Of a stretch of DNA of 64,000 nucleotides, positions 22,191-34,051 are shown in pieces. The stretch lies in the NCBI GenBank assembly GCA_028753945.1, contig JAPNXP010000014.1, positions 1,116,001 through 1,180,000 on the forward strand, read 5' to 3'. The translations under genes and the position numbers were made by a program. Under the pieces are notes generated by a model. That model searched no databases and was not told the DNA's origin. It was given only the letters and a program-made list of their open reading frames with translations. Numbering within the stretch: position 1 is the stretch's first letter; each line of letters begins with the position of its first letter. The stretch comes from Hexactinellida sp. DTS-2022 (lineage: Eukaryota > Porifera > Hexactinellida).

Positions 22191-24026
22191 GGTTCAATTG
22201 AAATAGAAATCGCGAAGTGGATATGGATATCCATGGAGATCTCCATGGATGGATATCGAGTTTTTGTCATATCCATGGATATTGTGGATATCCATCTCAA
22301 ATTTAACTTCGAAAATATTTCAAACCAGGGTTCTAAAAAATGAGTGTGAAAATTAAGTAGCCTAGTTTTTTTTTGTCCAACCCCCAATTGGTTTGCACAC
22401 CTAATTATTTCATCTAATAAATTATTTACCAGCCTTATTATTCTAAAAGTAGGTGATTTTGACCTTTAGTGACGTCCAAAATGTCAAAATAGTAACCGAA
22501 TCGAATTTTTATTTCTCATTTGGAAACCTTGAATGTCAACGAATATTTGGGAATGCTAATACAAGAAATGTGGACTTTGTTATATTTCCTGAGATTGACC
22601 TGTCTATCTCAGGAAAAAATTTCACGTCACTCCTGAATATTTACTTGCCATGATTTGTATTTTGGCTTTTTCGGTTATCCTACTTGCAATACTTTTAGCT
22701 CATTAATTAACCATAGAAGAGAAAATGAAATCCCAAAAATTCGTCGCGATGGACTCTTTCAAAAAGATAGATTTGTGATCGAACCCAATAATCTAGCAGA
22801 AGCTATCAATAATCACCCAGAAAGAGATGTTTAGAGGCTGATAGCGATATTGACGAACTTTGATTATATAGTACAACATGCAGTTAAATATACATAAATT
22901 ATAGGACCTAAATCTTCTGGATATTTTGTTGATATTAGGTGTTATAAATCTATCAATATTCAATGGATATCCATGGATATCCACAAAAAAAGGTCTGGGT
23001 TAGGATATGGATATGGATGCGATTTTTCATCTCCACGGCAAGCCTGTTAAAATCCCTGTACTGTACAGGGAGCAAATAACTGTAAGAAGAGCCTTTTTAT
23101 ACAATTCTGGCATGAAGGTACTCTATTGAAGACTTGTTGTTTCTAACAATAAATTATTAATAATGTAGGGGTAAGGGTTTTGTACAGAGTTGAAAAATGA
23201 CTAACACAATCACAATTCTCTTGGCGTATAAATCCTGATTTGGAAAAAAAGCCTATTAATTAGTAAACAAGTAAAACAACAACAACAACAAATATTCATA
23301 TCATAATTGCATAAACTTTAAAATGCGAAAGTCGTATTTAGCATAATTAATCGATTATCTATTATAACATTAGAAATATCAATTATAAATATAGACAGTA
23401 TTCTATAAATGAATAATATCAGACTCTATAACAAAGTAAATTTTAGCCTACAGATCGTCACAACAAATAACATTGTAAGTTGTAACTATGCCCAGCATTT
23501 AATTAACAGAATGTTCAAATAAAATAAGGGATGCCTCATAAAGTTACATATAATATTTATTGAGATTTTGAAGTCCTTATACCCACCAATTTACCAACCG
23601 TGCAGGGATTTAACCATTTTGGTTGTTCTGTACCGGGAATTATCACAAGGAGTTTGGCCAATTTACAGGGGAAATTCGAGCACCGATATGACTCAACTAG
23701 GTTGGCAGGTAGGTTCATTAGGCATGTGGCCCTGACCCCTGGATCCCACATAAAATCCAGCACTGCATAGTGTAAATAATTATAGAAACTAAATACAAAA
23801 AGAGAAAACTGATTAATTCTTGAGAAATATCAAAAAGTATCCGCGAATAAAGTAATAAAAAATTAATTACATGAGGTAAAGAAATTTATTAATAGATTAT
23901 TTTCAGGATAATCTAGCAACGTCTGGTATCCAACAATTAGATTAACAGAAGGGCATTGGTATCTTCCGAAAGAGTTAACAATTATAATTCATCTGACGCA
24001 TGTAGGCAGATGGCGAATATAGGTTG
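22191..24026. repeat. Repeat-filled spacer between NHL copies B' and C'
   Basis: Matches 3640-5050 of the first cluster from about 22625 onward. The extra 430 bp include a palindromic GGATATCCATGGAGATCTCC block (22215-22310) and a hAT-type end CAGGGTTCTAAAAAATGAGT at 22324, which is the same terminus as at 44450-44481. The CATGGATATCC words recur at 22960-22985 and 3980-4005. A fragment of the GTTGGCAGGTA transposon family is at 23575-23735. No gene seen. Confidence 0.55.
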
Positions 24027-25247
24027 TCAGTAAATGAGAATACGGTGGTTGTACCCAGCAACAATGATTCTTCCATTGGAATCAGTAGTAACTCCTCTAG
24101 GATTAGAAATTCCTTCTTTAATTTGGTGAAGTAAGGTAGATTCCTTATCAAAAATCTAATTACAATTGTAACCACTATCTGAGATAATAAAGTTACCAGC
24201 TCCATCTAACTTGAATGCAAAGGGGCGGCTTAAGTGTTTGGATATCGAGGTAGTAATAGTGTTCTGCAGGTATTGGTAGTTGTAATTGAAAATGTATAGG
24301 AAAGGATTTTGATGAGATAAGACGAAAATATAATCTTTGGTAAGCTGTATGTCAGAAGGATAGTTAATTACGGTATTACCAAACTGCGATTTGTATGAAT
24401 AATCTTTTGAGAATAGTTGTATTCTATTGTTGGAATAATCGCAAACATAAATAACATCATTAGATTCATTAATAGCAATGCCACGAGGGTTTTTGAATTG
24501 TCCATCTCCACCACCTTGTGTTCCTATTTGTTTCAATAAAGTTCCATTCATATCAAATACTGAGAAACATCCAAGTTCATATTGACTAACAAACACTTTC
24601 TCTTTAGAGATTGCGATACAGAAAGCACTTTTAATCGCTCCAAAATTAGACAAATAATTAAAATTTTCGTCATAGATTTTTACTCTATTGTTCGACTGAT
24701 CTGCAACATAAATATTACCAGTTCTATTGTCTACTTCAACTCCCCATGGGTGATTAAACTGTCCCACACTATTACCTGCTACATCTCCTATACTCACAAC
24801 TGGTCTCACTTTATCTTTATACCTCACCACAGGCAGACATGAGTCGGTTGAGTTAACAACAGTAATATTACCGAAACATTTTATCTTATCCAATAGTGTA
24901 CTATCGAATTCAAATAAGATACGTTTTGAACTAAATTCATTCTGTATTTCTTTCTGTTTCTTCTGTATTGCTTCTATGAATAAACTTTGAGTATCTTTGA
25001 GGTCTCCAGCTGAGAGAATATTTTCCTGATTAAATTTCAATGCTCTGTCAAGCTCAATTATAGAATCCTCTTTTTTCAATTTCCCTTTTTGGTAATTGTC
25101 ATTTATTTCTTCTAACTTTCTCAAAAGTTCTTTCTTTCTTTCCTTCAAACAATCAATCAATTGATTGAATTGAGTTTCTATATCGGATTTGATTTGAATC
25201 AATTGAGACTCAAAACTGTTAGCCTCAGGATTACTGGCTGTTGCCAT
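24027..25247 (-). pseudogene. Coiled-coil / NHL-repeat protein, copy C' (nonsense codon)
   Basis: Starts MATASNPEANSFESQL at 25247 and stays open for 363 codons to a TAG at 24156-24158. Copy C has tyrosine-encoding TAT at this point. Beyond it the same frame encodes the rest of the last NHL blade and ends NHRILIY at 24027-24029. So it is full length except for one nonsense codon removing about 43 residues. Coiled coil is at residues 10-130, NHL blades from about 150. If translated, it would lack the final blade, and propellers usually need the last strand to close. Confidence 0.82.
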
Positions 25248-25584
25248 CTAATGATATTTCCCTTTACTTAGCTACAAATACAGGAACTGAAAGACAATGC
25301 TATCATTCAGTAAAAATAATACTTATCCAGCGATCACGGGCGTTCCTATTATTTGCTACATACTATTGATTGTTGTTCTCTGTATATATGAAGCTAATCG
25401 GTGGAGGGGTAATAGGAAGTTTAGTAGTAAAGCCGATTTTTAAACTAAAATTGTATATTGATATTCTTGTGCATGTTAAAATTATTTAATTGTTAAACTA
25501 TCCATAAAGCAATTGTATAAAAGGCGGAAGTGATGAACGGGATATTTAGACCTGGCGGAATATTTGGATCTGAACGGGACGAAT
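25248..25584. other. 5' flank of NHL copy C'
   Basis: Up to about 25535 it matches 6273-6565, the upstream flank of copy C, including TGTATATATGAAGCTAATCGG. Any shared promoter should lie here, but I cannot point to a specific element. The similarity stops just before the LINE tail. Confidence 0.5.
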
Positions 25585-25699
25585 GGACTTAATAATAATA
25601 ATAATAATTAGTGCAGGTTGATACAAGAATGAAGTTCAGGAAATAAAGTACTGCCCAGTAAGTGGGCTTATGCATATCTAATCTAATCTTAATCTAATT

Positions 25700-27540
25700 T
25701 TAAGGTTTGTAACAGGAGCATGGGGGAAGTTTTTTGGGGTCTTCCCAATGACTGTCCAGTCTACCCTTGAATGTGGATATAGACGGAGCTGTAACAATTT
25801 CATTTGGTAGTTTGTTCCAAATACTCACAATTCTTTCAGTGAAAAAGTTACTCCTTATTATTGTGTTAGGCGGCCGGTTTGAAGGTGTTAATAAAGTTAA
25901 AGAATTACCACGGAGATAACCGCTTAAATGATTGAATAGATTCGGTTGACTAAACTTAATGCCGGATGTGCCATTTATGTATTTCCACCTAAGAATTAAG
26001 TCATCACGTTTCCTTCTTATCTCTAGACAAGTTAATCCTAATAATTCTAGTCTAACACGGTAGGGAAGATGTTTCATGCCCTGGACACATTTAGTGGCTC
26101 TCCGTTGGATTTTTTCTAGTTTCTGTATATCTTTAATGAGGAAGGGTGACCAGATCTGACTAGCGTATTCGAGTTTTGGACAAATCAGAGATCTAAATAC
26201 TATTTTAAATATATTTGGCGTTATGCAGGCAAAAGTCTGCTTAACTAAACCCAATGCTCTATTTCCTTCAAGTGATATTTTAGCAATATGCGCTGTGAAG
26301 GTGAGCTGGTCATCCATCAATGCACCCATATCTTTTATTAGTGAAGTCTGGTGAAGAGTAATTGTGTCGATAGAGTATGAGTAATTTTGGTGTAGTCTTT
26401 TACCAAGATGAAGTAAGTTACATTTATCCATATTGATAGACATATAATTTCTTTGGGACCAATTCAGTAGTGAGGTTAATGTAGATTCGAGTTTAAGGCA
26501 GTTGTTATCCAAGTGCGCATCAGTATAATACTTGGTATCATCAGCAAAGGAAGAAATATAAACACTGTTATCAAGCGGAGGTTTGCTATATAAAGATTTA
26601 GATGGGATGTCAAATGTGTATATTAAGAAAATGATGGGCCCTATACTGATCCTTGTGGAATTCCACTAGTTAAAGTAGACCATTTAGAAAGAGTTTCCTG
26701 TAATTTAACTCTCTGTTTCCTGTTTATCAGAAAACATTCAAGCCAGTTAAAAAGTTTACCTCTTATGCCTACAGAATCTAGTTTATCCAAGAGAATACTA
26801 TGCAGTACCTTGTCAAAGGCCTTTTCGAAGTCAATATAGACAATATCTACATCTAACTTGTTATCCAGGGATAATGTCCAATTTTCCAGGGCTTCTAGTA
26901 GGTTAGACACAGTTGATCTGCCGGGAACAAACCCATGTTGGTCAGGATGGATAATGTCATTCTTTATCAGATGGTCAACAATGTGTGGTTTAATGATAGA
27001 TTCTAATATCTTTATAATTGCTGAAGTGATTGAAATGGGCCTGAAATTCTTTGCATGCTGCTTGGAAAGTTTTTTATGAATTGGAATTATGTAAGCATTC
27101 TTCCAGTCACTAGGTAGTACACCTGTTAGGATACTGTTTGAAAACAGGATCGTTAGTAGGATAGAAAAATTATTGGAGAAAAATTTCAGTAATCTGGGAT
27201 GTATATTATCAGGACCTGGTGATTTAGAAATATCTAAAAGTTCCAATTTCTGAAGTAGTATCTGTTCTGTGATTATTACATCGTCCAGTGATGTTAGAAC
27301 TCGAGGCAGAGTGTTTAGGTAATTCCCACGAGCTACAGGTCTGTTATAGACTGTTTCAAAATGTTTGATAAAAGTATCTGCCGTTTCTGAGTCAGTGACA
27401 GTTAGGTTTCCAGAATCTTTAAGTAAAGATATAGCAGAAGTATTGGAATTTCTGTATTGTTTGGCATGTTTAAAGAACTTGCGGACCGAAGAGGGGGATT
27501 TAAAATCGTTCACAAGTTGATTCTCATAATCCAGTCTCAA
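25700..27540 (-). pseudogene. LINE reverse transcriptase
   Basis: RT blocks in order: LLDISKSPGPDNIHPRLLKF (about 27220), LPSDWKNAYIIPIHKK, FRPISITSAIIKILESII, HGFVPGRSTVSNLLEALENW, DIVYIDFEKAFDKVLHSILL (first catalytic Asp), and TSGIPQGSV (26660). A missing base at about 26641 shifts the frame. The other frame supplies the FADDTK catalytic box at about 26535, then the thumb and C-terminal region to 25700 (SQRNYMSINMDKCNLLHLG, LICPKLEYASQIWSP, FTERIVSIWNKLPNEI). All catalytic aspartates are present, so inactivation is by frameshift only. Confidence 0.8.
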
Positions 27541-27671
27541 TTTTTTTGAAAGTTTAGATACTGTATCCCTTGTTTTCTTATATGCGGATAAACTGTGTAG
27601 ATTTGGACTATTTCTATACTTGGACCAACACGAAAATTTCTCTGTCAGAGCAAGCTTGAAGGTTATTGATC

Positions 27672-28560
27672 TTAAATATGATGGTTTACGTCTTTCCGAT
27701 TAGTAGTAGGGACTAGGGTAAGCAGACGAGAGTATAGATCTAAAAATTTATTCCATAATGTATCTAAAGAATGAGCAAGTGTGAAGGCTGGTAGCGAGTC
27801 CTTGAAAAGTTGCTCAGCTAGGAACATGTCTATTTTGTGGTATAGGTACACTTTTCCTAGTCTTTTCGGAACTGCGTGCGGTGTTGTAGTTGAAGAAGAT
27901 AACATCGTGGTCGCATCCACTGAGAGGAGGTCTATATACTAGTTTGCTGACCTGATACTGATTATTTGTAAATACTAAATCCAGTATGGCTTTATAGGAA
28001 GCAGTATTAAAAATAGGATGAAACTTCTTACGTGTAGGTTCGGTAATATGTTGATAGAGGAATAGGTCATCAATAGCATTTAAGAATTCAGTTGCAACCG
28101 ATTGATTTTGGCAACCAGAAGCTAGGTGAGAGGACCAATCAATCCCGGGTAGATTTAAGTCACCCAATAGAATAACATTTTTACCTTCAAAGGTTTTGAT
28201 GTAATCGCACAATAATTTTGTATCTTGGGTCGAAGAGTTTGGAGGTCGATACACTAAACAAATGTAGGTAGACTTGATGAATTCCACCATGATGACTAAT
28301 ATGTTAATACGGTTAAATTATTTAGATTCTATCGGATAGTGCTTTATTGTCATTTTGTCATTTATGTAAAGCGCTACACCTCCTCCTCTATATTCTTCTC
28401 TTGAGCAGAAAAAGCCGTGGTATCCATGTAATTGTAGTTCATAACAAGCTTGAACCAAGTTTCAGTAATGGCGGCAAAATGAATTATTTCTGCATTTATT
28501 AACTGCTCAAATTCTAAGTACTTATTGCTGAGTGAACGGCAGTTTGTGTAGTACATTAAA
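27672..28560 (-). pseudogene. LINE apurinic-type endonuclease
   Basis: Opening NCRSLSNKYLEFEQLI and ITETWF (28556-28440, the E of the active site), a break, then ICLVYRPPNSS, ILLGDLNLPGIDW (catalytic D/N), LDLVFTNN and SGCDHDVIFF (terminal D-H) in 28290-27830, followed by another frame change. All recognisable APE-endonuclease motifs are present but lie in at least two frames. Confidence 0.7.
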
Positions 28561-28640
28561 TTAATTCCATTTGGATTAGTGGAAAATTGTGAATCGCTTA
28601 CAAAGTCTGGTAGTAATGATAAAGTCGGATCAAGAGAATG

Positions 28641-29763
28641 GGGTGGAGTGTCATGTGATAATATCCCAACCCCTGGGGTAGTTCAATCTACATTAGGTGA
28701 TATTTCGACTACATTGAGGATTACTAATGTAGGAATCTTTTAAATCAATCATATGCCAAAGAGATAGGCACAATATTAAATTGATAAGATATTTAAGATT
28801 CTATAATGATACTTCAATAGGCATTTTGAGCTTATTGAACAGCGAAATTTCAAAGGCAGAGTTCTTTTGCGATATTGTTTTGATCATTGAGCCAAATGCA
28901 TTTTCAATATTATACATATCAATTCACGAAAGACATATTAATTCCCATGTTCAGAAGAGAAACAAAACTATAATTCTAAGATCATCTTAGCCTGAATCAA
29001 TCAGTCAATACGTATATGTTCTACATAAATTAAGCTAGTTTGGGCCAAACTTTATGGGTCGACTCAGTATACGATAAATATTTAGTTTTAGTCATAACTA
29101 AGTAAGTAAAGAGTATTAAATTTAAGTAGAAGAAAAATGAAAAAGAAACTAAGCTAAAACAGGAAAATTATATATAGATAGAGATATAGCTCAACAACTA
29201 TATGAAATATTCACATATTTCGCAAGTTGGCCCGAGTCAAAGTGGAGGCTTAGTTCTTAGCTGGGAAAAAACATTTGTAAATTCATCGAATATAAAATTG
29301 CAAACAAAGTTATAAAGACTAAGGAAGTTGTGAAATGGATACACACTCTATATGTAGTAATGCAGAATAAAAAGAAAGCCTATATAGGTGTATTGGGGAA
29401 GTAGTCGGAATTTTCACATCCACACAAAAAAGAACCCCTTACTTAGGATCCCCTCCAATTAAAAGGCATAAATTGTTGGATTTTGTATAAATAAAAACAA
29501 GGAGTGTACATAAAATGCTCTTTTAATTAAGACATTACACTCGGAAAAACTAATCCAAAATGTTGAGGCCAAAGAGTGTGAGCGAAGTGTACACAACCAA
29601 ATAAATAGATTTGAAAATTTGCGATCTCTATAAAAGAATAATAGGGTTTTCGTTTGAATATGGCCCACGTATTATTTTGAAATAAAGAAATATGAAATGG
29701 TAATGAATGCAATAAACACAAGACGTCACATGTAAAAATAATAGAATAACAAATAACGAAATA
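28641..29763. other. No gene seen
   Basis: AT-rich DNA with short open frames of low-complexity composition. No family resemblance and no inverted repeats noticed. Confidence 0.4.
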
Positions 29764-29785
29764 GAGCGGACCTATACGTCCGCTC
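29764..29785. repeat. Perfect 8-bp hairpin downstream of the recombinase gene
   Basis: GAGCGGAC, loop CTATAC, GTCCGCTC. It lies 22 bp past the stop codon of the minus-strand recombinase ORF. A sister hairpin with one compensated base pair is at 36656-36678. It could be a 3'-end RNA structure or a transposon terminus. Confidence 0.6.
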
Positions 29786-31355
29786 AGAGGGAGGAATTCT
29801 ATTCAATTACAACCCCTGGAAAACAAACAGAAACAAAACCACATCAAAAAGATTAGTTCTTGCATTTTTTACGATTATTCCTCCCAAACGTCCTGATCTT
29901 GTCTGTGACCTTTTCAAGGCTAAGGATTCTCCAAATTTAACGACCAAGTGATCCCACAAAGGGCGAAATTGATCAGATTTAGAAGCTAATATTAAAACTT
30001 CACTACTAGAAACAGGCTGAATGTGCATTGTGTTATCGATCAAACCATCAAATGTTGAAAAAAACGTATCTTCCTGGCATTGGTCAGCGAAAATGCTCTT
30101 ACCATTCAATTTACTTGAGTACTGAGAGGGATTGGTGTGCTGAGAGGGCACCAAGTCATGTGAGTGAACAGGAAACCTTGGAACAAGATCAATAGCCACA
30201 GTTGAGCTGGATGATTCCTTTGTGTTTACCCTGAAATCTGTAGTTAGACACGCCTCCTCAGAATCAATACTTACATTTACAGAATTCTCGAATCTACTTG
30301 CAATCGTGTCGTCCAAATCGTTCTCAGAATCTACAAGTTGATCATTTTCTCCAGTATCATAATCAGAGAAAATAACTAACTGATCATTAGCCACAGTGGA
30401 AACAACACCATGGGGCTTCTCAGATGAAGTAGCCCCTCCATCTTCATTAGGCATTGTTTGACATCTCGCCAGTTCATTGAATACTGAAGATAATCCTCTG
30501 TGAGACATGTGATGGCGATAATGCCGCTCAGTTGTAGAACGAGGATGGCACATAAATTGACTAAGAGATTCTTGCATTGAAGGTTTGTACATACTGATTA
30601 ATGTGGAGGCAGCTTTGCGATAATTCGTTGGACAGCCATTGGGATCGTGAATGTCAAAAAGTTTCAATCCCGCACGCAAGCAATTGCTTATAGTATTCGT
30701 ACGTAGAATATGCGAAGCCCAAGTCTGAAACGCATGGCAATCAGCATCAGTCCGCGACTGCTGGATGCACGGCAACAATGGAAGTATTATTGTAACAAAA
30801 TAGCAGATGTAATTATAGATTTCGGCTTCGAGGTAAATAATAGCAGGTTGTATATATCCAGTTTTATGATTTTTAACATATACGAGCCCTTCGGTCTCGG
30901 TCGCTTCGCGACGGATCACTCTCTCACAAAGGTCGCTTCGCGACCTTTGTTCGTTCGTGTTAGGCACTACGCGATGCAATTAACGGCCGCTTCGCGGCCT
31001 TTCCCTCCTCTAAAAGACAGTAATATTAATAATAAATAAGTTAACCTGTGGCTAGTATATTACACACACTACTTAACGCGAGCTTAAATTCATTCTGGGT
31101 TGTGATTCGTTAATGTAATCTGTTTGGGAAATGATGTGTTATGTATGTTATTCTCATTACTTATTAGTTATTAATTATTAGTTAATAATATATGATATTG
31201 GCTCAATAATTCTTAATTAAGGTAGCTCATTTCAGCTGCATTAAAAGGTTAGCTTGTTAGCTCAAATAAATTTAAACCCGTGGCTGATAAATTATACCCA
31301 ATTAATTATTTCAGATATTGTATTGCAAAGTAATTTACTTAGCCTGGATTAAATC

Positions 31356-31673
31356 CAGTGGCGGCGCCAGGGCGCCGCCGCTGGGGGGGCACCAGGTGGG
31401 CAAACCTGAACCCAGGGGGGGCACACCTTTTTAGAAAAAAACGCAGGAATTCATAGTTGCCGTCGAGACTCGAGAATCCACATATTTTCCCAGTAGAGTA
31501 TAAAAAACTAATACCAATTTGCCCAAACTCCAAGAATCGCAAGCCGTTCGCATTTCAAACTGGTGGATCTTGTTGTTCATGTTCAATATTGTTCATATTT
31601 CGCTAAAAATATCTGAGAATATTAGTTTTCCAAAGAATCTTTCAAAAGTGTGCCCCCCCTGGCGCCGCCACTG
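31356..31673. mobile_element. hAT-type MITE nested in a Helitron
   Basis: Ends CAGTGGCGGCGCCAGG and CCTGGCGCCGCCACTG, flanked by ATTAAATC and ATTTAATC (7 of 8 bases the same). GC-rich ends with an AT-rich centre; no coding. Confidence 0.8.
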
Positions 31674-31689
31674 ATTTAATCTCTGCATA

Positions 31690-31775
31690 ATAATGGTTTA
31701 AAGATGAGAATAAGACCGCTTCGCGGTCTTATTCTCACCATTAAACCATTATTATGCAGAGGTTAAATCCAGGGT
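31690..31775. repeat. Long palindrome with CGCTTCGCG centre
   Basis: TAATGGTTTAAAGATGAGAA TAAGACCGCTTCGCGGTCTTA followed by the mirrored TTCTCACCATTAAACCATTA (arms shown separately): more than 35 bp per arm with few mismatches. A decayed version lacking part of the centre is in the third Helitron copy at 61835-61890, so it is an inherent part of the family. Confidence 0.7.
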
Positions 31776-32497
31776 TGTAAAATATTTGATTTAATTGATA
31801 GTAATAATAAACATATCAATCTCATAATTAGACAGATCCTAAATCCTTGATGAATCAACTACTTAATTAATTTCATAATTTTAGTATAGGTTAGAAATTA
31901 CGTAATCCCATTAATTGTCTTATTAATAGGAAGCCAATATAGGTGTAATAAATAAACAATGCATCAGAGAAGTTAACTACTCGAGTGCATTCTTGTTAAC
32001 CAAACAAATCAGATCACCCACATAGTGCTAAGAATGATATGATACATTTGAACTAATAACTTTCGTTAATCACTCTTACTTGAATTGTTTGCAATAGAAC
32101 ACAATCGAAAATCGATTTTGTACTTTGCTATACCTGTGTTGGTACGATACACTATTTATGGTTGATTAGTGCAGGGACTAATTAATTAACTGTGTCACAA
32201 TCAGAAGAAAAATGGGAATTCGTGAACTGCTATCAGGTGTAGAAATTTAGTGTACGTCTAATGATTTGAATTTTCTACAGATCGGAGCAAAATTGGGAAG
32301 CTAGTACAAAATATCTGTTTTTCGAAACTGTGACGTCATAATCCCGTTATTTTGTTTCAAAAACCAATAGATCGTTGTCGCAGTACAAAATAACCCCTGT
32401 ATACAAATTTGTAGCTTTCTGGGACTCGTAGTCTTTCCAATTAATTACGGACAAACATCCCCACAAACACACAGACAACAATTCCGCTTTTAATATA

Positions 32498-34051
32498 CGA
32501 GCCCTTCGGTCTCGGTCGCTTCGCGACTTTTGTTCGTTCGTGTTAGGCACTACGCGATACAATTAACGGCCGCTTCGCGGCCTTTCCCTTCCCAAAAAGC
32601 TATAATATTACTAATGAGTTCACCTGTGGCTAGTGAATTACACACTATTACTTAATAACGCGTGCCTAAAATTCATTTTGGGTTGTGATTACTGTAATTT
32701 GTTTGGGGAATTATGTTGAGTAAGTTATTCTCATTGCTCAATAGTTATTAATTATTAGTTAATTAATAGCTCAATAATTCTTAAGGATAGCTCGTTCAGC
32801 TATATTAAAAGGTTAGCTTGTTAGCTCAAATAAATTGAGACATGTGGTTGGTAAATTATACGCAATTAATTATTTCAGTAAATTGTATTGCAAAGTAATT
32901 AACTAACTCTGGGTGTAATCTCTCCATAATAATGGTTTACAGATGAGTTGCAAAATATTTGATTTAATAATAATAAACATTTATACATCTCACCATAAAC
33001 AATTCATTTTGCAGGAGCTGGGTTAGTGATTTTTTAATTTAATTGATAGCAATAATTAACATAATAAATCTCATGGTTTAGGCAGAACCAAAATCCTAGA
33101 TTACTTAACTTAATTCATTTCTAGTAGAAATCCTAGGTTCCATTGATAGTCTTCAGGGCCGCCGAGAGGATTACCAGAGGCTTTGCGGGCCCCGGGGCAA
33201 AACAATAATGATGGGCCCCTCTGGAACCTTTCCCAAACCCAAATGTTCATTTTTACACGATTTCCTTATTTTCACGGGCCCCTCAGATCCACGGGCCCCG
33301 GGGCAACTGCCCCCCCCCTACCCCCCCCCTCTTGGCGCCCCTGATAGTCTTATTATAGAAGCCAATATAGGTGTAATAAATAAACATTGCATTAGAACTG
33401 TTAAAATAAGCGCATTCTTTGTTAACCAAACAAATCAGATTGATAGTAATATTATGCATACTTATGTCATACTTATGTCATTGACGTAAGCTAAATACAT
33501 CATGAATAGAAATAAACTGATGGAAGCCAAACTGGATTAATCAAGTATGCAATTTCGGAAATAATGTAGGTGAAGATTAAATCGTCAAACCTCAATATGC
33601 GCAATGACGCAGCAATTGTAGGTTACATTTTTGTTATTGCCTGGCTCAGATTAAAAGCGAAAATTATAAAAATTTCCAGAGACATGCAATACATTCTGTT
33701 TTATAATGTGACAAAATTATTTGTCGATTGAACCAAAAGTGTAAGAGCTGAATCAAAATTAGTTCCCACGTGACGTCACATTCCCATAAATCGGAACACC
33801 TGTGTCTCATTGTATGTTGTGTTATTATCTAAAATTGTGGGCGAATCGAATAAAAACTGAAAGAGTTATTCCCAAATATGTGCCTTTATGACGTCATAAT
33901 CCCGTTATTTCGCTTAGAAAACCAATAGTTCGTTGTCACAGTACAAAAATACCCCTGCATGCCAATTTTCAGCTTTCTAGGGCTCGTAGTCTTTCCTATT
34001 AATTCTGGACAAACACACAGACAACAATTCCGCTTTTAATATACAGATAGA
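32498..34051 (-). mobile_element. Helitron-like element, upstream unit of a head-to-tail pair
   Basis: Minus strand begins TCTATCTGTATATTAAAAGC at 34051 (preceded by A in the recombinase gene) and ends GAAGGGCTCG at 32498, immediately followed by the next unit. After the opening come a GTTTGTCCAGAATTAAT block and the segment around GACTACGAGCCCTAGAAAGC, shared with 58.6 and 59.2 kb. It contains the hAT MITE 33154-33343. The 3' hairpin set is the same as in its partner. Non-autonomous. Confidence 0.75.
33154..33343. mobile_element. hAT-type MITE with exact 8-bp target duplication
   Basis: Ends CAGGGCCGCCGAGAGG and CCTCTTGGCGCCCCTG, flanked by ATAGTCTT at 33146-33153 and 33344-33351. Contains long C runs near the right end. 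Confidence 0.85.

Larger units (their letters stand above)
25585..28640 (-). mobile_element. Non-LTR retrotransposon (CR1/L2-like), broken
   Basis: Minus-strand endonuclease then reverse transcriptase, ending in a short (ATT)n tail at about 25590-25610. Single-ORF layout with an APE-type endonuclease upstream of RT, and a short microsatellite tail instead of poly(A), suits the CR1/L2/Jockey group. At least three frameshifts interrupt the ORF. I did not identify flanking target duplications. Confidence 0.75.
30883..32497 (-). mobile_element. Helitron-like element, downstream unit of a head-to-tail pair
   Basis: Minus strand begins TATATTAAAAGCGGAATTGT at 32497, directly after the CTCG end of the upstream unit, and ends GACCGAAGGGCTCG at 30883. 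The first bases of the usual TCTAT opening are missing at the junction. The 3' third carries hairpins GGCCGCTTCGCGGCC, GGTCGCTTCGCGACC and GTCGCTTCGCGAC. The interior is about 80% like the upstream unit by eye (compare 31020-31330 with 32600-32930). It holds a hAT-type MITE (31356-31673) and the palindrome at 31690-31770. No protein-coding capacity. Confidence 0.75.

Noticed and set aside
31690..31775. Bacterial-type terminator or contamination because of GC hairpins in AT-rich DNA
   Set aside because: The hairpins belong to a repeated Helitron family with introns and other eukaryotic elements all around.
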